A DNA stretch of 5,751 nucleotides from positions 1 through 5,751 of the forward strand of contig JAGLIP010000066.1 in NCBI GenBank assembly GCA_023142905.1, in the 5' to 3' direction. The notes under the pieces are model-generated. The model ran no database searches, had not been told where the DNA came from, and saw only the letters and a program-made list of their open reading frames with translations. The DNA is from Candidatus Aenigmatarchaeota archaeon. Lineage in GTDB: Archaea > EX4484-52 > B79-G9. Position 1 is the stretch's first letter; each line of letters begins with the position of its first letter. The translations under genes were made by a program, and so were the position numbers. Positions 1-5,737 of the stretch are shown one piece after another.

Positions 1-88
1 CATGTTTACCCACACCTAATTTCTCCAAGACACCTACAACCCTATCCATTAAATCAGATTTATATGTTGCGTTTATAGTAGTTCCCAT
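1..88 (-). CDS. N-terminal fragment of an unidentified protein, cut by the window edge
   Basis: Only the first 29 codons are present. They read MGTTINATYKSDLMDRVV and then GVLEKLGVGKH, with no stop before the edge. I do not recognise the family. The fragment is soluble in character, with no signal peptide or membrane segment, and residues 11-25 look helical. The ATG at 86-88 is well supported: directly upstream is a near-perfect archaeal SD (TGAGGTGAT), and about 45 bases upstream is a TATA-like element. The gene therefore appears to have its own promoter and a leader of about 20 bases, and need not depend on the transglutaminase-like gene upstream on the same strand. The reading frame is a confident call; the function is unknown. 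Confidence 0.7.
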   Translation of the reverse strand, partial: MGTTINATYKSDLMDRVVGVLEKLGVGKH

Positions 89-91
89 AAT

Positions 92-100
92 ATCACCTCA
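92..100 (-). promoter_or_regulatory. Strong Shine-Dalgarno site of the left-edge gene
   Basis: On the minus strand TGAGGTGAT lies 3 bases before the ATG at 86-88, with its GGTG core 5 bases from the start. It is complementary to the conserved AUCACCUC tail of archaeal 16S rRNA. It fixes the start codon of the partial gene and shows that this organism uses SD-led translation for at least some genes. Confidence 0.75.
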
Positions 101-288
101 TAATTGATTAAGTTGTTTATGGCTCGAAAAGTTTAAAAAGTTATTCCTTTGTGGTAACACGCATATTTAAAACAAAAAACTCCGGCATGGTTGTATTTTG
201 TCTTTCAACAAAGGATGATTTCTTATCATTGTAGATTTCGTAATGAAAAATATGATAAACTAAAGACAAATATACCGCCTGAAACGGT
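101..288. other. Intergenic stretch between the transglutaminase-like gene and the left-edge gene
   Basis: I see no convincing gene here. Apart from the TATA candidate at 131-139, it holds two minus-strand T-rich runs that could end transcription of the transglutaminase-like gene: one around 169-180 (TTTTTTGTTTT) and one around 244-249 (ATTTTTC). A weak 4-base-pair hairpin, ACCG/CGGT with a 7-base loop, lies at 274-288 next to the stop codon. Short open frames on both strands overlap the end of the neighbouring gene and have no start signals. Confidence 0.5.
131..139 (-). promoter_or_regulatory. Candidate TATA box for the left-edge gene
   Basis: On the minus strand the sequence reads GGAATAAC then TTTTTAAAC: a purine-containing BRE-like stretch followed by an AT-rich TATA-like box. 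Its centre is near 135, which predicts a transcript start near 109. That leaves a leader of about 20 bases, enough to include the SD at 92-100. This is a sequence-pattern call only, since AT-rich boxes are common in such DNA. Confidence 0.45.
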
Positions 289-2391
289 TTACATAACTTC
301 AATCTGTGAAAAGAATGCAACAATGGCCCGTATTATCCTTGAAATTATGTTGTCTTTCTTTATCACAATGTCTTTTTCAAAAGAATATTCTTTTCCTGAC
401 GCATCCTCGTAGTCAACAAGTATTGTATGCGCGCCGATATCTATTGGTTCGCGCATTGTTTTCTCTCCCAGCACACTTCCAAAGCCAAGTTCCGTACCCT
501 CTATTGAAACGACCACGGCATCCGCCCGGTAATTTTTAGCTACAACCGTAAAAATACCTTCATTTGTCTCGTAATCATAGGTTACCATAATATCAACCAC
601 AGGCACTTCAAATATTTCAATTTGCTTTGTTGTGCTGTGCTCAAAATCATCCCCTTTTATTGAAAACCGGATTTTTTTAATCCCTATTTCTTCAAAGGAT
701 AAAGGCACAGTCACATTTTTTGTGCCTAAAAAAGACAGTTTCTCTGCAGAATCCATGCCGTCTGCAGTAACATATAGTGTCATGCTCTCAGAATTTGCGC
801 GGTTGTTGGTCACGATTACAACCGCCTCACCATCCTCGCCAATTTTCATAGCATCAGGCATATCAACTGAGTCTATAACCACATCGCCTGTATGGATAAC
901 TTCAAATTCAACTGTTTTTACAATTCCTGTTGAAGTATAAACAATAACTTCTTTTTCCCCCGCACTTTTTGGTGTGAATGTAAATTTCATTGTCCCATCG
1001 CCTATTGTTGTCTGTTCAATTACATCATCATCAAGTACCACCCCCGCATAGATTACATCCTCGCCTGTTGTGCCCCGTAATTCAGCATATACACTCTGGC
1101 TTTCGCCTAAAACAAGAACCGGTGATGAAACATCCAAAGACAATACCGTATTTGTCTTTTTGTTCGCCGTAGTTGTATCTACAACAAGATTTATGGATTT
1201 CCTTGTAAGCAGGCGCGAATTTAATGTCAAAGGGCATGTGTAAATCATGTTTGGATCAAGAGATGGGTTTATATGCACAGTCCATGAGACAACAGTCTCT
1301 TTCCCCGGAGAAAGTATGACATTTTTTTCTATATCATCAACATCTGCAATGCTGTATGCCCCGGCACATGGAAGCAGGGACAGTTTTACAACCTTGTATT
1401 CATCGGGCTCAAATTTTAGCACAATTATGGCATCATCGCCTGCCTCAAGAACTTCAGAACTTTTTATAAGCTCGTAATTTTCCTGTTTTTCATCTTCTGT
1501 AAAATCAAGTATTTCAAGTTCTGTATTGTCTTCAAGCCAGGTTATTACACCAACACTCATACCGGAAACTTTTATTCTATTCGAAACTTCATTGCTTGAC
1601 TGATGCGAGAATTTCACATGCGTGGCATCCAAGTGCCCTACTTCATTCCATGTAGGGTCCACAGGAACCCAGACACCAAGATAGCTTTCCGCATAAGCGT
1701 GTGGTTCCCAGCTATTTTCACCATAAGCCCAGCCGGACACATATCTTGTAGGGATTCCCTGGCTTCGAGCAAGGGCAATAAAAAGAGTTGCAAACTCACT
1801 GCAGACACCCACCTTATTTTTAAGAACCCAAAGGGCATCATATGCTTTTGTGCTGTATGCGAGGTCGTATTCGATATTTTCTGTGACCCAAGTTGAAAGA
1901 AGCGCTATTTTCTCAAAATCACTTCTTACGCCTTTCGAAATCGAATCCGCAAGCGCCTTTATCTCTGCATTGTCGCTTTGTATTGTATCTGTTGGTTCGA
2001 GAAACACAAGTATGTCTTCAGGAATAGTATATGTGTCTGGAAGGTATTTTATCCTCTGGCTTCTGACAGTCACAGTCGATTGTGAGTTATATGTAATTGG
2101 TGTCGGCGGATTTTCAATGAAAAAATTGAAATACTGGCTCCCGATTTCATTTGTAATTATGTCCTGTGTTGTGATGACTGTTTGTGTGGGTGTCTTTTGC
2201 GGGGCCATGACTGTTATATTTGCCCAGTTAACAATGCCTGTTGAAACCAGTATTTTTCCATCCTGCACAATATTTAACTTAAGCTCAGACACTGCTGCCG
2301 GATCGGTTATTTCCGCGAATGCCAAAGCATTCACTGAAAAAAACATAAGGATAAAAGAAATCCCGACAGCCAAACATATAAAATTACGCAT
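289..2391 (-). CDS. Secreted transglutaminase-like (papain-fold) protein with beta-sandwich repeats
   Basis: This 700-residue protein has a signal peptide: Arg2, a hydrophobic stretch at 4-20, and likely cleavage after Ala24 or Ala26. A transglutaminase-like core lies at about 145-260 with the full triad: Cys197 in GVCSEFA, His231 in EPHAYAE and Asp245 in VPVDPTW. The core matches the archaeal and bacterial transglut_core family, whose members are mostly thiol proteases or amidases rather than cross-linkers. Residues 30-140 and about 315-678 look beta-rich, as several Ig-like or CARDB-like modules. Cys341 and Cys385 could form a disulfide. Residues 682-695 (IISRIIRAIVAFFS) form a short hydrophobic tail containing two Arg, too short and charged for a clear transmembrane anchor. 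It probably acts outside the cell on surface proteins or peptides; the substrate is unknown. The start codon has no SD but lies about 29 bases from a TATA box, which suggests a leaderless mRNA. Confidence 0.9.
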   Translation of the reverse strand: MRNFICLAVGISFILMFFSVNALAFAEITDPAAVSELKLNIVQDGKILVSTGIVNWANITVMAPQKTPTQTVITTQDIITNEIGSQYFNFFIENPPTPITYNSQSTVTVRSQRIKYLPDTYTIPEDILVFLEPTDTIQSDNAEIKALADSISKGVRSDFEKIALLSTWVTENIEYDLAYSTKAYDALWVLKNKVGVCSEFATLFIALARSQGIPTRYVSGWAYGENSWEPHAYAESYLGVWVPVDPTWNEVGHLDATHVKFSHQSSNEVSNRIKVSGMSVGVITWLEDNTELEILDFTEDEKQENYELIKSSEVLEAGDDAIIVLKFEPDEYKVVKLSLLPCAGAYSIADVDDIEKNVILSPGKETVVSWTVHINPSLDPNMIYTCPLTLNSRLLTRKSINLVVDTTTANKKTNTVLSLDVSSPVLVLGESQSVYAELRGTTGEDVIYAGVVLDDDVIEQTTIGDGTMKFTFTPKSAGEKEVIVYTSTGIVKTVEFEVIHTGDVVIDSVDMPDAMKIGEDGEAVVIVTNNRANSESMTLYVTADGMDSAEKLSFLGTKNVTVPLSFEEIGIKKIRFSIKGDDFEHSTTKQIEIFEVPVVDIMVTYDYETNEGIFTVVAKNYRADAVVVSIEGTELGFGSVLGEKTMREPIDIGAHTILVDYEDASGKEYSFEKDIVIKKDNIISRIIRAIVAFFSQIEVM

Positions 2392-2415
2392 GAATAAATA
2401 TTATACTTGAATGAC

Positions 2416-2425
2416 TATATAAAAA
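2416..2425. promoter_or_regulatory. TATA element apparently shared by two divergent genes
   Basis: The plus strand reads TATATAAAAA and the minus strand TTTTTATATA, both good archaeal TATA boxes. The centre (about 2420.5) is 27.5 bases from the rfcS ATG and 29.5 bases from the transglutaminase-like ATG. Archaeal transcripts normally start 22-27 bases from the TATA centre, so each would start at or a few bases before its ATG. The purine-rich TTGAAG just upstream on the minus strand is a better BRE than GAATGAC on the plus strand, which hints at stronger minus-strand output. An alternative plus-strand box, AAATATTATA near 2396-2405, would give rfcS a leader of about 20 bases. Confidence 0.6.
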
Positions 2426-2437
2426 CTTCAATTCTTC

Positions 2438-2442
2438 GGGTG
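2438..2442 (+). promoter_or_regulatory. Possible weak Shine-Dalgarno site of rfcS
   Basis: GGGTG ends 5 bases before the ATG at 2448 and includes the 4-base GGTG core of the archaeal SD. It works only if the transcript starts upstream of it. That would require the alternative TATA near 2396-2405 rather than the one at 2416-2425. Confidence 0.35.
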
Positions 2443-2447
2443 CTTTT

Positions 2448-3398
2448 ATGGATGACTTAATAGAGATATGGACTGAGAAATACCGCCCCAAAAAACTTGA
2501 AGAAGTTGCAGGGCAGGATAATATCACAAATAGGCTTTCTGCATTTGTAAAAGAGAAGACTCTCCCGAATATACTTTTTGCAGGCTCTGCAGGCATTGGA
2601 AAAACAACATGCGCAATAGCTTTGGCAAAAGAGCTTTACGGCGATATGTGGCACAGGAATTTCATGGAGACAAACGCATCAGACGAGCGGGGGATAAGTG
2701 TTGTAAGAACAACAATAAAGGATTTTGCCCGCGTAAAGCCGTTTGGAGCCGCATTTAAAATTGTTTTTCTGGATGAGTGCGATGCACTTACACCAGAGGC
2801 CCAGCAGGCATTAAGGCGCACAATGGAGAAATACACAAGAACAACAAGATTTATTTTATCATGCAATTATTCTTCAAAACTGATACCACCTATACAGTCA
2901 AGATGCGCGATTTTTAGATTCAAGCCGCTTGAAGATGCAGATGTCAAAAAATCAATTGAAAAAATAGTTAAAAACGAGGGTCTTGAAATAACAGACAAAG
3001 GCATGAATGCCATACTTTTAGTTGCCGAAGGCGATATGAGGCGCGCAGTAAATACACTTCAGTCCGTAGCAATTACAGCAAAAAAAATCACAGACGAGGA
3101 TGTTTATTCTGTGGCGGCATCTTTAAGGCCGGATGAAGTAAAAGACATATTGAATCTTGCATTGAACAAACAATTCATCGAGGCGAGAAAAAAGCTTGCA
3201 GATGTTATGCTTGTAAGAGGATTATCAGGGCTTGATGTAATTAAAGGAATACATAGGGAACTTTTGGATCTTGACATTGATGAGCGAAAAAAAGCAATCC
3301 TTATCGACAAGCTCGGCGAATATGAGTTTAGAATCGTTGAGGGCGGCACAGAAGATTTGCAGATGGAAGCGTTTCTTGCACAAGTATCTACGCTTTAA
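2448..3398 (+). CDS. rfcS: Replication factor C small subunit (clamp loader ATPase)
   Basis: The product is 316 residues, the normal size for an archaeal RfcS. It is an AAA+ ATPase that, with the large subunit RfcL, opens the PCNA ring and loads it on primer-template DNA. Motifs in order: WTEKYRP with EEVAGQ at 8-23 (RFC box), Walker A GSAGIGKTT at 46-54, NASDERG at 76-82, Walker B with the DEXX box IVFLDECD at 105-112, sensor 1 ILSCNYSSK at 136-144, the SRC motif with its arginine finger at 151-153, and sensor 2 GDMRRAVN at 195-202. The C-terminal helical collar domain runs from about 225 to the end. No intein interrupts the Walker A region, a frequent insertion site in archaeal RFC genes. 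The ATG follows the shared TATA region. The transporter gene lies 80 bases downstream on the same strand. RfcL is not in the window. Confidence 0.97.
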   Translation: MDDLIEIWTEKYRPKKLEEVAGQDNITNRLSAFVKEKTLPNILFAGSAGIGKTTCAIALAKELYGDMWHRNFMETNASDERGISVVRTTIKDFARVKPFGAAFKIVFLDECDALTPEAQQALRRTMEKYTRTTRFILSCNYSSKLIPPIQSRCAIFRFKPLEDADVKKSIEKIVKNEGLEITDKGMNAILLVAEGDMRRAVNTLQSVAITAKKITDEDVYSVAASLRPDEVKDILNLALNKQFIEARKKLADVMLVRGLSGLDVIKGIHRELLDLDIDERKKAILIDKLGEYEFRIVEGGTEDLQMEAFLAQVSTL

Positions 3399-3478
3399 TG
3401 TGTGAGAAAGACTTGAACGGAAGTGAAAGTATTTTTGGCACAGCTTTCAGTCATCAATGAATAATTTTTTGTGGTTTT
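3399..3478 (+). other. Spacer between rfcS and the transporter gene
   Basis: This 80-base spacer has a weak inverted repeat, TGAAAG at 3424-3429 and CTTTCA at 3444-3449, and a T-rich run at 3465-3470. No convincing TATA box stands out; AAGTATTTTTGG near 3427-3438 is the best candidate. Just before the transporter ATG, GTGG followed by four T resembles the GGGTG-C-TTTT context in front of rfcS but is a poor SD. Read-through from rfcS and a separate weak promoter are both possible. Confidence 0.35.
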
Positions 3479-4618
3479 ATGGTAACCGAAAAATTCAAGA
3501 AATTCCTTAATCTTTACAGTATCCAGTTTTTGTACTCATTCGGTCATGTATTTGCGTTCAGCCTTCTTTTTTTGTATCTTTTTAAAGTTGGGTTTTCGAA
3601 TCTGGAAATTGCTGTGTTTAGCACACTTAGGTTTGTGAGCGTAGTTATAATTTTGTTTTTCATAAAGACTGTAAATTTCAGAAAAGCAATAACAACGGGA
3701 ATTGTTTTAAAATCTTTCTATCTTGCAGCTTTTGCCTGTTTTATTGCCGGCTTTGAAGTCATTCAATTATATGTGATTGCAATAATTACAGGAATAGTTA
3801 TTTTCATATTCTGGACACCGTATAATATCCGTTTTTTTGGCTTTGGAAACAATGGCAATAATGCGTTTATGGGTAGTATTATTTTCCTTTTATGGCCAAT
3901 ACTTAATGTTTTTATCCCAGTGACAGCAGGCTTTCTAGCAAGAGATTTTGGGTTCGCCGCGGTTTTTTTAATTACAGCTACAATAACCTTAAGTTCTTCT
4001 GTTTTTGTAAAGCGCGCAGGGAAAGACGAGCCATTGCCTTTCGATATTAAAAAAACATTGAGAAATAGTGATGGGGTTCGCACACTTAACATGCTTGAAG
4101 GAATTTTTGAAGGCATAATGTGGACAGCAGTCCCATTAGCCACAATATCATTTATTACCTCAGAGGTTGACTACGGTATTTTCTTTTCTTTTCTTGGTCT
4201 TTTTGGCGCGCTTGCGGCAGTTGTTCTTGCAAGGATGTCTGATAGGATGAAAAAAAGAACGATTTTTATATACCCGACAGTAATACTTTTAGGCATCTCA
4301 ACAATTCTTGCGGCTTTTTCAAATACGCTGATTTTGTGGGCTATAGCAAATGCCGCCATTGCATTTGTATGGGCTCTTGTTTCACCATTTCAGGTCGCAA
4401 TTGTTCTTGATAAAAGCAAAAATCTTGTTGATTCAATGGCTGCAAGAGAATTTTTTATGAATTTGGGGAGATTTTTCGGCGGCATTATAGCAATAACATC
4501 TCTGCTGCTTTTCGGCCTTTCAGAATATTCTCTTGTGGTTGCAGGAATTGCAATGCTTTTGTATGCGGTTGTTATTCACCTAAAAAAGCTTTATTTTGAG
4601 GTCGCAACCAAGCGCTAA
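3479..4618 (+). CDS. Major facilitator superfamily-type transporter, substrate unknown
   Basis: The product is 379 residues and very hydrophobic, with 12 likely membrane helices at about 13-35, 43-63, 70-91, 95-112, 131-152, 157-177, 207-227, 232-251, 261-280, 283-305, 329-347 and 349-368. A charged loop at 178-205 separates the two six-helix halves, the standard MFS plan. LARMSDRMKKR at 250-260, between helices 8 and 9, fits the second-half copy of MFS motif A, with Asp255 and the basic cluster. The first-half copy between helices 2 and 3 is degenerate (VNFRKA). The helix 4-5 loop FWTPYNIRFFGFGNN has the aromatic-proline start often seen in MFS members of this size. Nothing visible names a substrate; drug/proton efflux or small-solute transport are open. 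The stop codon lies in the loop of a hairpin at 4608-4627. Confidence 0.85.
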   Translation: MVTEKFKKFLNLYSIQFLYSFGHVFAFSLLFLYLFKVGFSNLEIAVFSTLRFVSVVIILFFIKTVNFRKAITTGIVLKSFYLAAFACFIAGFEVIQLYVIAIITGIVIFIFWTPYNIRFFGFGNNGNNAFMGSIIFLLWPILNVFIPVTAGFLARDFGFAAVFLITATITLSSSVFVKRAGKDEPLPFDIKKTLRNSDGVRTLNMLEGIFEGIMWTAVPLATISFITSEVDYGIFFSFLGLFGALAAVVLARMSDRMKKRTIFIYPTVILLGISTILAAFSNTLILWAIANAAIAFVWALVSPFQVAIVLDKSKNLVDSMAAREFFMNLGRFFGGIIAITSLLLFGLSEYSLVVAGIAMLLYAVVIHLKKLYFEVATKR

Positions 4619-4734
4619 AGTGCTTGGACGAATGAGACTTCAAAACCCGAAAAACAGCGAAGTTGTTTTTGGGCCCAGAGAATCAAAGATTTTCTCGGGG
4701 CTTGAAACTTAAACCACCGAGTAAACTCGTGGTT
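4608..4734. other. Cluster of four hairpins in the convergent intergenic region
   Basis: H1: CCAAGCGC and GTGCTTGG (4608-4627) form 8 pairs with one G-T and a TAAA loop that includes the transporter stop codon. H2: 4646-4673 pairs CCC with GGG and AAAAACAGC with GTTGTTTTT, with a bulged G4649 and a GAA loop, 12 pairs. H3: 4674-4700 pairs CCC with GGG, GAGAA with TTCTC and TC with GA, with one mismatch and a two-T bulge. H4: 4712-4734 pairs AACCAC with GTGGTT and GAG with CTC, with a bulged C4718 and a TAAA loop. H2 and H3 abut, and TTCAA (4639-4643) can pair with TTGAA (4702-4706) around them, giving a possible three-way junction. It could be a two-way terminator, a structured RNA or a dispersed palindromic repeat. 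The pairings are visible; the role is inferred. Confidence 0.5.
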
Positions 4735-4756
4735 GTTGAACCAATGTTTCATAATC

Positions 4757-5197
4757 CTACGAATATCGCCCGTTAAGGACACCTGTAGACTGCACACCTG
4801 AAACAAGGTTCGTGTTGTAATAAATGCGTATTTCTTTTGAATAGCATTTGCCCGAAATTCCTACAAGTGACGGAACCGTAGCGTTTATTGCTCCCTGCCT
4901 GCCTTCAGCTACAACAACATTCCCGCCATTAAGGGCAATACCATTTATCGCAGTTATGGTAATATTTCTGTCACACCTGTTTTCAACACCAATTACAACA
5001 AGCCCATCCGCACCATTGATATAGTATTGGGTGCCAACAGGAACAAGAGGATAAGTCATATCAAAGCCATTTATGCCGGAAGCACATGCCTTGTTCGAGA
5101 ACACCTGTGTGTATAGAAGGGCGCCTACAATTGTTATTGCAAGGATTGCCCATCCGTAGGTCATTATATATTCTGTTGCAGATTGAGCTTTTTTCAT
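4757..5197 (-). CDS. Class III signal peptide protein, type IV pilin-like (downstream paralogue)
   Basis: The product is 146 residues from the ATG at 5195-5197. That start is preferred over an in-frame GTG at 5204-5206, because the GTG lies inside the SD. The N-terminus MKKA-QSATEY is a class III (archaellin/pilin type) signal peptide, expected to be cut between Ala4 and Gln5. A hydrophobic helix follows at 14-33, which in this family packs into the filament core. The rest is a beta-rich head with several Asn-X-Ser/Thr sites (NIT, NAT). Cys38 and Cys118 match the two cysteines of the paralogue and may form a disulfide; Cys75 in NRCDRN is extra and leaves an odd number. The C-terminus STGVLNGRYS matches the paralogue's STGTISGRFA. 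It is probably a surface filament subunit, but no assembly ATPase or peptidase gene is in view. It lies 71 bases downstream of its paralogue and may be read in part from that promoter. Confidence 0.85.
   Translation of the reverse strand: MKKAQSATEYIMTYGWAILAITIVGALLYTQVFSNKACASGINGFDMTYPLVPVGTQYYINGADGLVVIGVENRCDRNITITAINGIALNGGNVVVAEGRQGAINATVPSLVGISGKCYSKEIRIYYNTNLVSGVQSTGVLNGRYS
5090..5164 (-). repeat. 75-base identical block shared by the two pilin genes, copy 1
   Basis: This block is identical base for base to 5608-5682. It encodes MTYGWAILAI through TQVFSNK, the hydrophobic helix after the signal peptide cleavage site. Similarity continues to 5185 with only three mismatches (93 of 96 bases). 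Outside the block the two genes have clearly diverged. No synonymous change in 25 codons suggests gene conversion or a very recent exchange. Confidence 0.9.
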
Positions 5198-5203
5198 TAA
5201 GGG

Positions 5204-5208
5204 CACCT
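5204..5208 (-). promoter_or_regulatory. Shine-Dalgarno site that sets the start of the downstream pilin gene
   Basis: On the minus strand AGGTG lies 6 bases before the ATG at 5195-5197. The GTG inside it is in frame and could be mistaken for a start codon, which would add three residues (MPL) in front of the signal peptide. The ATG start gives the compact MKKA-QSATEY signal peptide expected for the family. Confidence 0.7.
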
Positions 5209-5220
5209 GATAGAAAAATT

Positions 5221-5273
5221 AAAAAAAAGAAAAAAAGAAAGCGGAGTTATCCGCCATTCTTAAGAAACTTAAG
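5221..5273 (-). terminator. Tandem hairpins and T-rich tract between the two pilin genes
   Basis: Reading on the minus strand from the end of the upstream pilin gene: CTTAAG-TTT-CTTAAG (5259-5273) forms a 6-pair hairpin that overlaps the stop codon. Then GCGGA-TAAC-TCCGC (5241-5254) forms a 5-pair GC-rich hairpin, followed at once by about 20 bases that are nearly all T (5221-5240). T-rich tracts end transcription in archaea, so this is a good terminator. Because the second pilin gene starts only about 24 bases further on and shows no clear TATA box, the site may act as a partial terminator that lets some transcripts through. Confidence 0.7.
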
Positions 5274-5724
5274 CGAATCTTCCGCTTATAGTTCCGGTTG
5301 ATTTAAGGCCGGTTACCAAATCTGTATCGTAGATTATAGTAACTGTTGCTGTATAGCACTCGCCTGCGGTTCCGCCGTTTGAAACACCCGTTGCATTCAT
5401 ACTAACTTCGCTTCCCGGAATGACTGTTGTTGTAGGTGCGCCTACGGCAACATTTGTGTCTATTGTAACACTTTGAATAGTTACATTAGTGTCTAGCCTG
5501 TTTACAATACCCATAGATATATCTCCGTTTGAAGCAAGACTGTACTGGTTTCCGACAGGGACAATATTTGATGTCATATCCCATCCATTAGCACCGTTTG
5601 TACAGGACTTGTTCGAGAACACCTGTGTGTATAGAAGGGCGCCTACAATTGTTATTGCAAGGATTGCCCATCCGTAGGTCATCAGATATTCTGTTGCGGA
5701 TTGTCCTTTTCTTTTAAAATTCAT
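5269..5724 (-). CDS. Class III signal peptide protein, type IV pilin-like (upstream paralogue)
   Basis: The product is 151 residues. The N-terminus MNFKRKG-QSATEY is a class III signal peptide with three basic residues and expected cleavage between Gly7 and Gln8. The hydrophobic helix spans about 17-36 and is identical to that of the downstream paralogue. The head domain is rich in Val, Thr, Asn and Gly, with Asn-X-Thr sites (NVT, NAT), and ends in STGTISGRFA. Cys41 and Cys123 align with Cys38 and Cys118 of the paralogue. It is likely a surface filament subunit; whether it makes adhesive pili or another filament cannot be told here. The ATG at 5722-5724 follows a strong SD. It is the first gene of the pair, and its promoter lies beyond the right edge. 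The gene ends within the hairpins of a probable terminator. Confidence 0.87.
   Translation of the reverse strand: MNFKRKGQSATEYLMTYGWAILAITIVGALLYTQVFSNKSCTNGANGWDMTSNIVPVGNQYSLASNGDISMGIVNRLDTNVTIQSVTIDTNVAVGAPTTTVIPGSEVSMNATGVSNGGTAGECYTATVTIIYDTDLVTGLKSTGTISGRFA
5608..5682 (-). repeat. 75-base identical block shared by the two pilin genes, copy 2
   Basis: This is the second copy of the direct repeat at 5090-5164, 518 bases away in the same orientation. It covers the N-terminal helix of the upstream pilin, and similarity continues to 5703. A direct repeat of this length could support recombination that fuses the two genes or swaps their head domains. Confidence 0.9.
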
Positions 5725-5730
5725 TTTATC

Positions 5731-5737
5731 TCCCTCC
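5731..5737 (-). promoter_or_regulatory. Strong Shine-Dalgarno site of the upstream pilin gene
   Basis: On the minus strand GGAGGGA ends 6 bases before the ATG at 5722-5724, good spacing for ribosome binding. It confirms the start with the KRKG-QSATEY signal peptide. It is a better SD than that of the second pilin gene, which fits higher expression of this copy. Confidence 0.75.

Noticed and set aside
141..323. A 60-residue minus-strand open frame and a 73-residue plus-strand frame (191-412) near the left edge
   Set aside because: Both overlap the 3' end of the transglutaminase-like gene, lack an SD, and have the composition of AT-rich intergenic DNA.
1850..2410. A 186-residue plus-strand open frame opposite the transglutaminase-like gene
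   Set aside because: It is antisense to a strongly supported coding region with a clear catalytic motif and signal peptide. Its translation has no recognisable domain.
2583..2613. An intein in the RFC Walker A region
   Set aside because: The frame runs uninterrupted through GSAGIGKTT and the protein has normal length.
3399..3478. A small RNA gene between rfcS and the transporter
   Set aside because: Only a 6-pair stem with a 14-base loop is visible, with no tRNA-like or box C/D features. It is too weak to call.
3763..4143. A 126-residue minus-strand open frame opposite the transporter gene
   Set aside because: It is a mirror of the hydrophobic transporter codons, has no start signals, and the transporter frame is clearly the real one.
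4615..4806. A 63-residue minus-strand open frame across the hairpin cluster
   Set aside because: It overlaps the end of the pilin gene in another frame and spans four hairpins, which explain its composition. It has no SD before its start.
5204..5206. GTG as the start codon of the downstream pilin gene
   Set aside because: It lies inside the AGGTG ribosome binding site. The ATG at 5195-5197 has ideal spacing and gives the expected short signal peptide.
5090..5682. CRISPR-like or transposon origin of the repeated 75-base block
   Set aside because: There are only two copies, 518 bases apart, both in frame within homologous genes and encoding the conserved helix. Paralogy plus exchange explains it.
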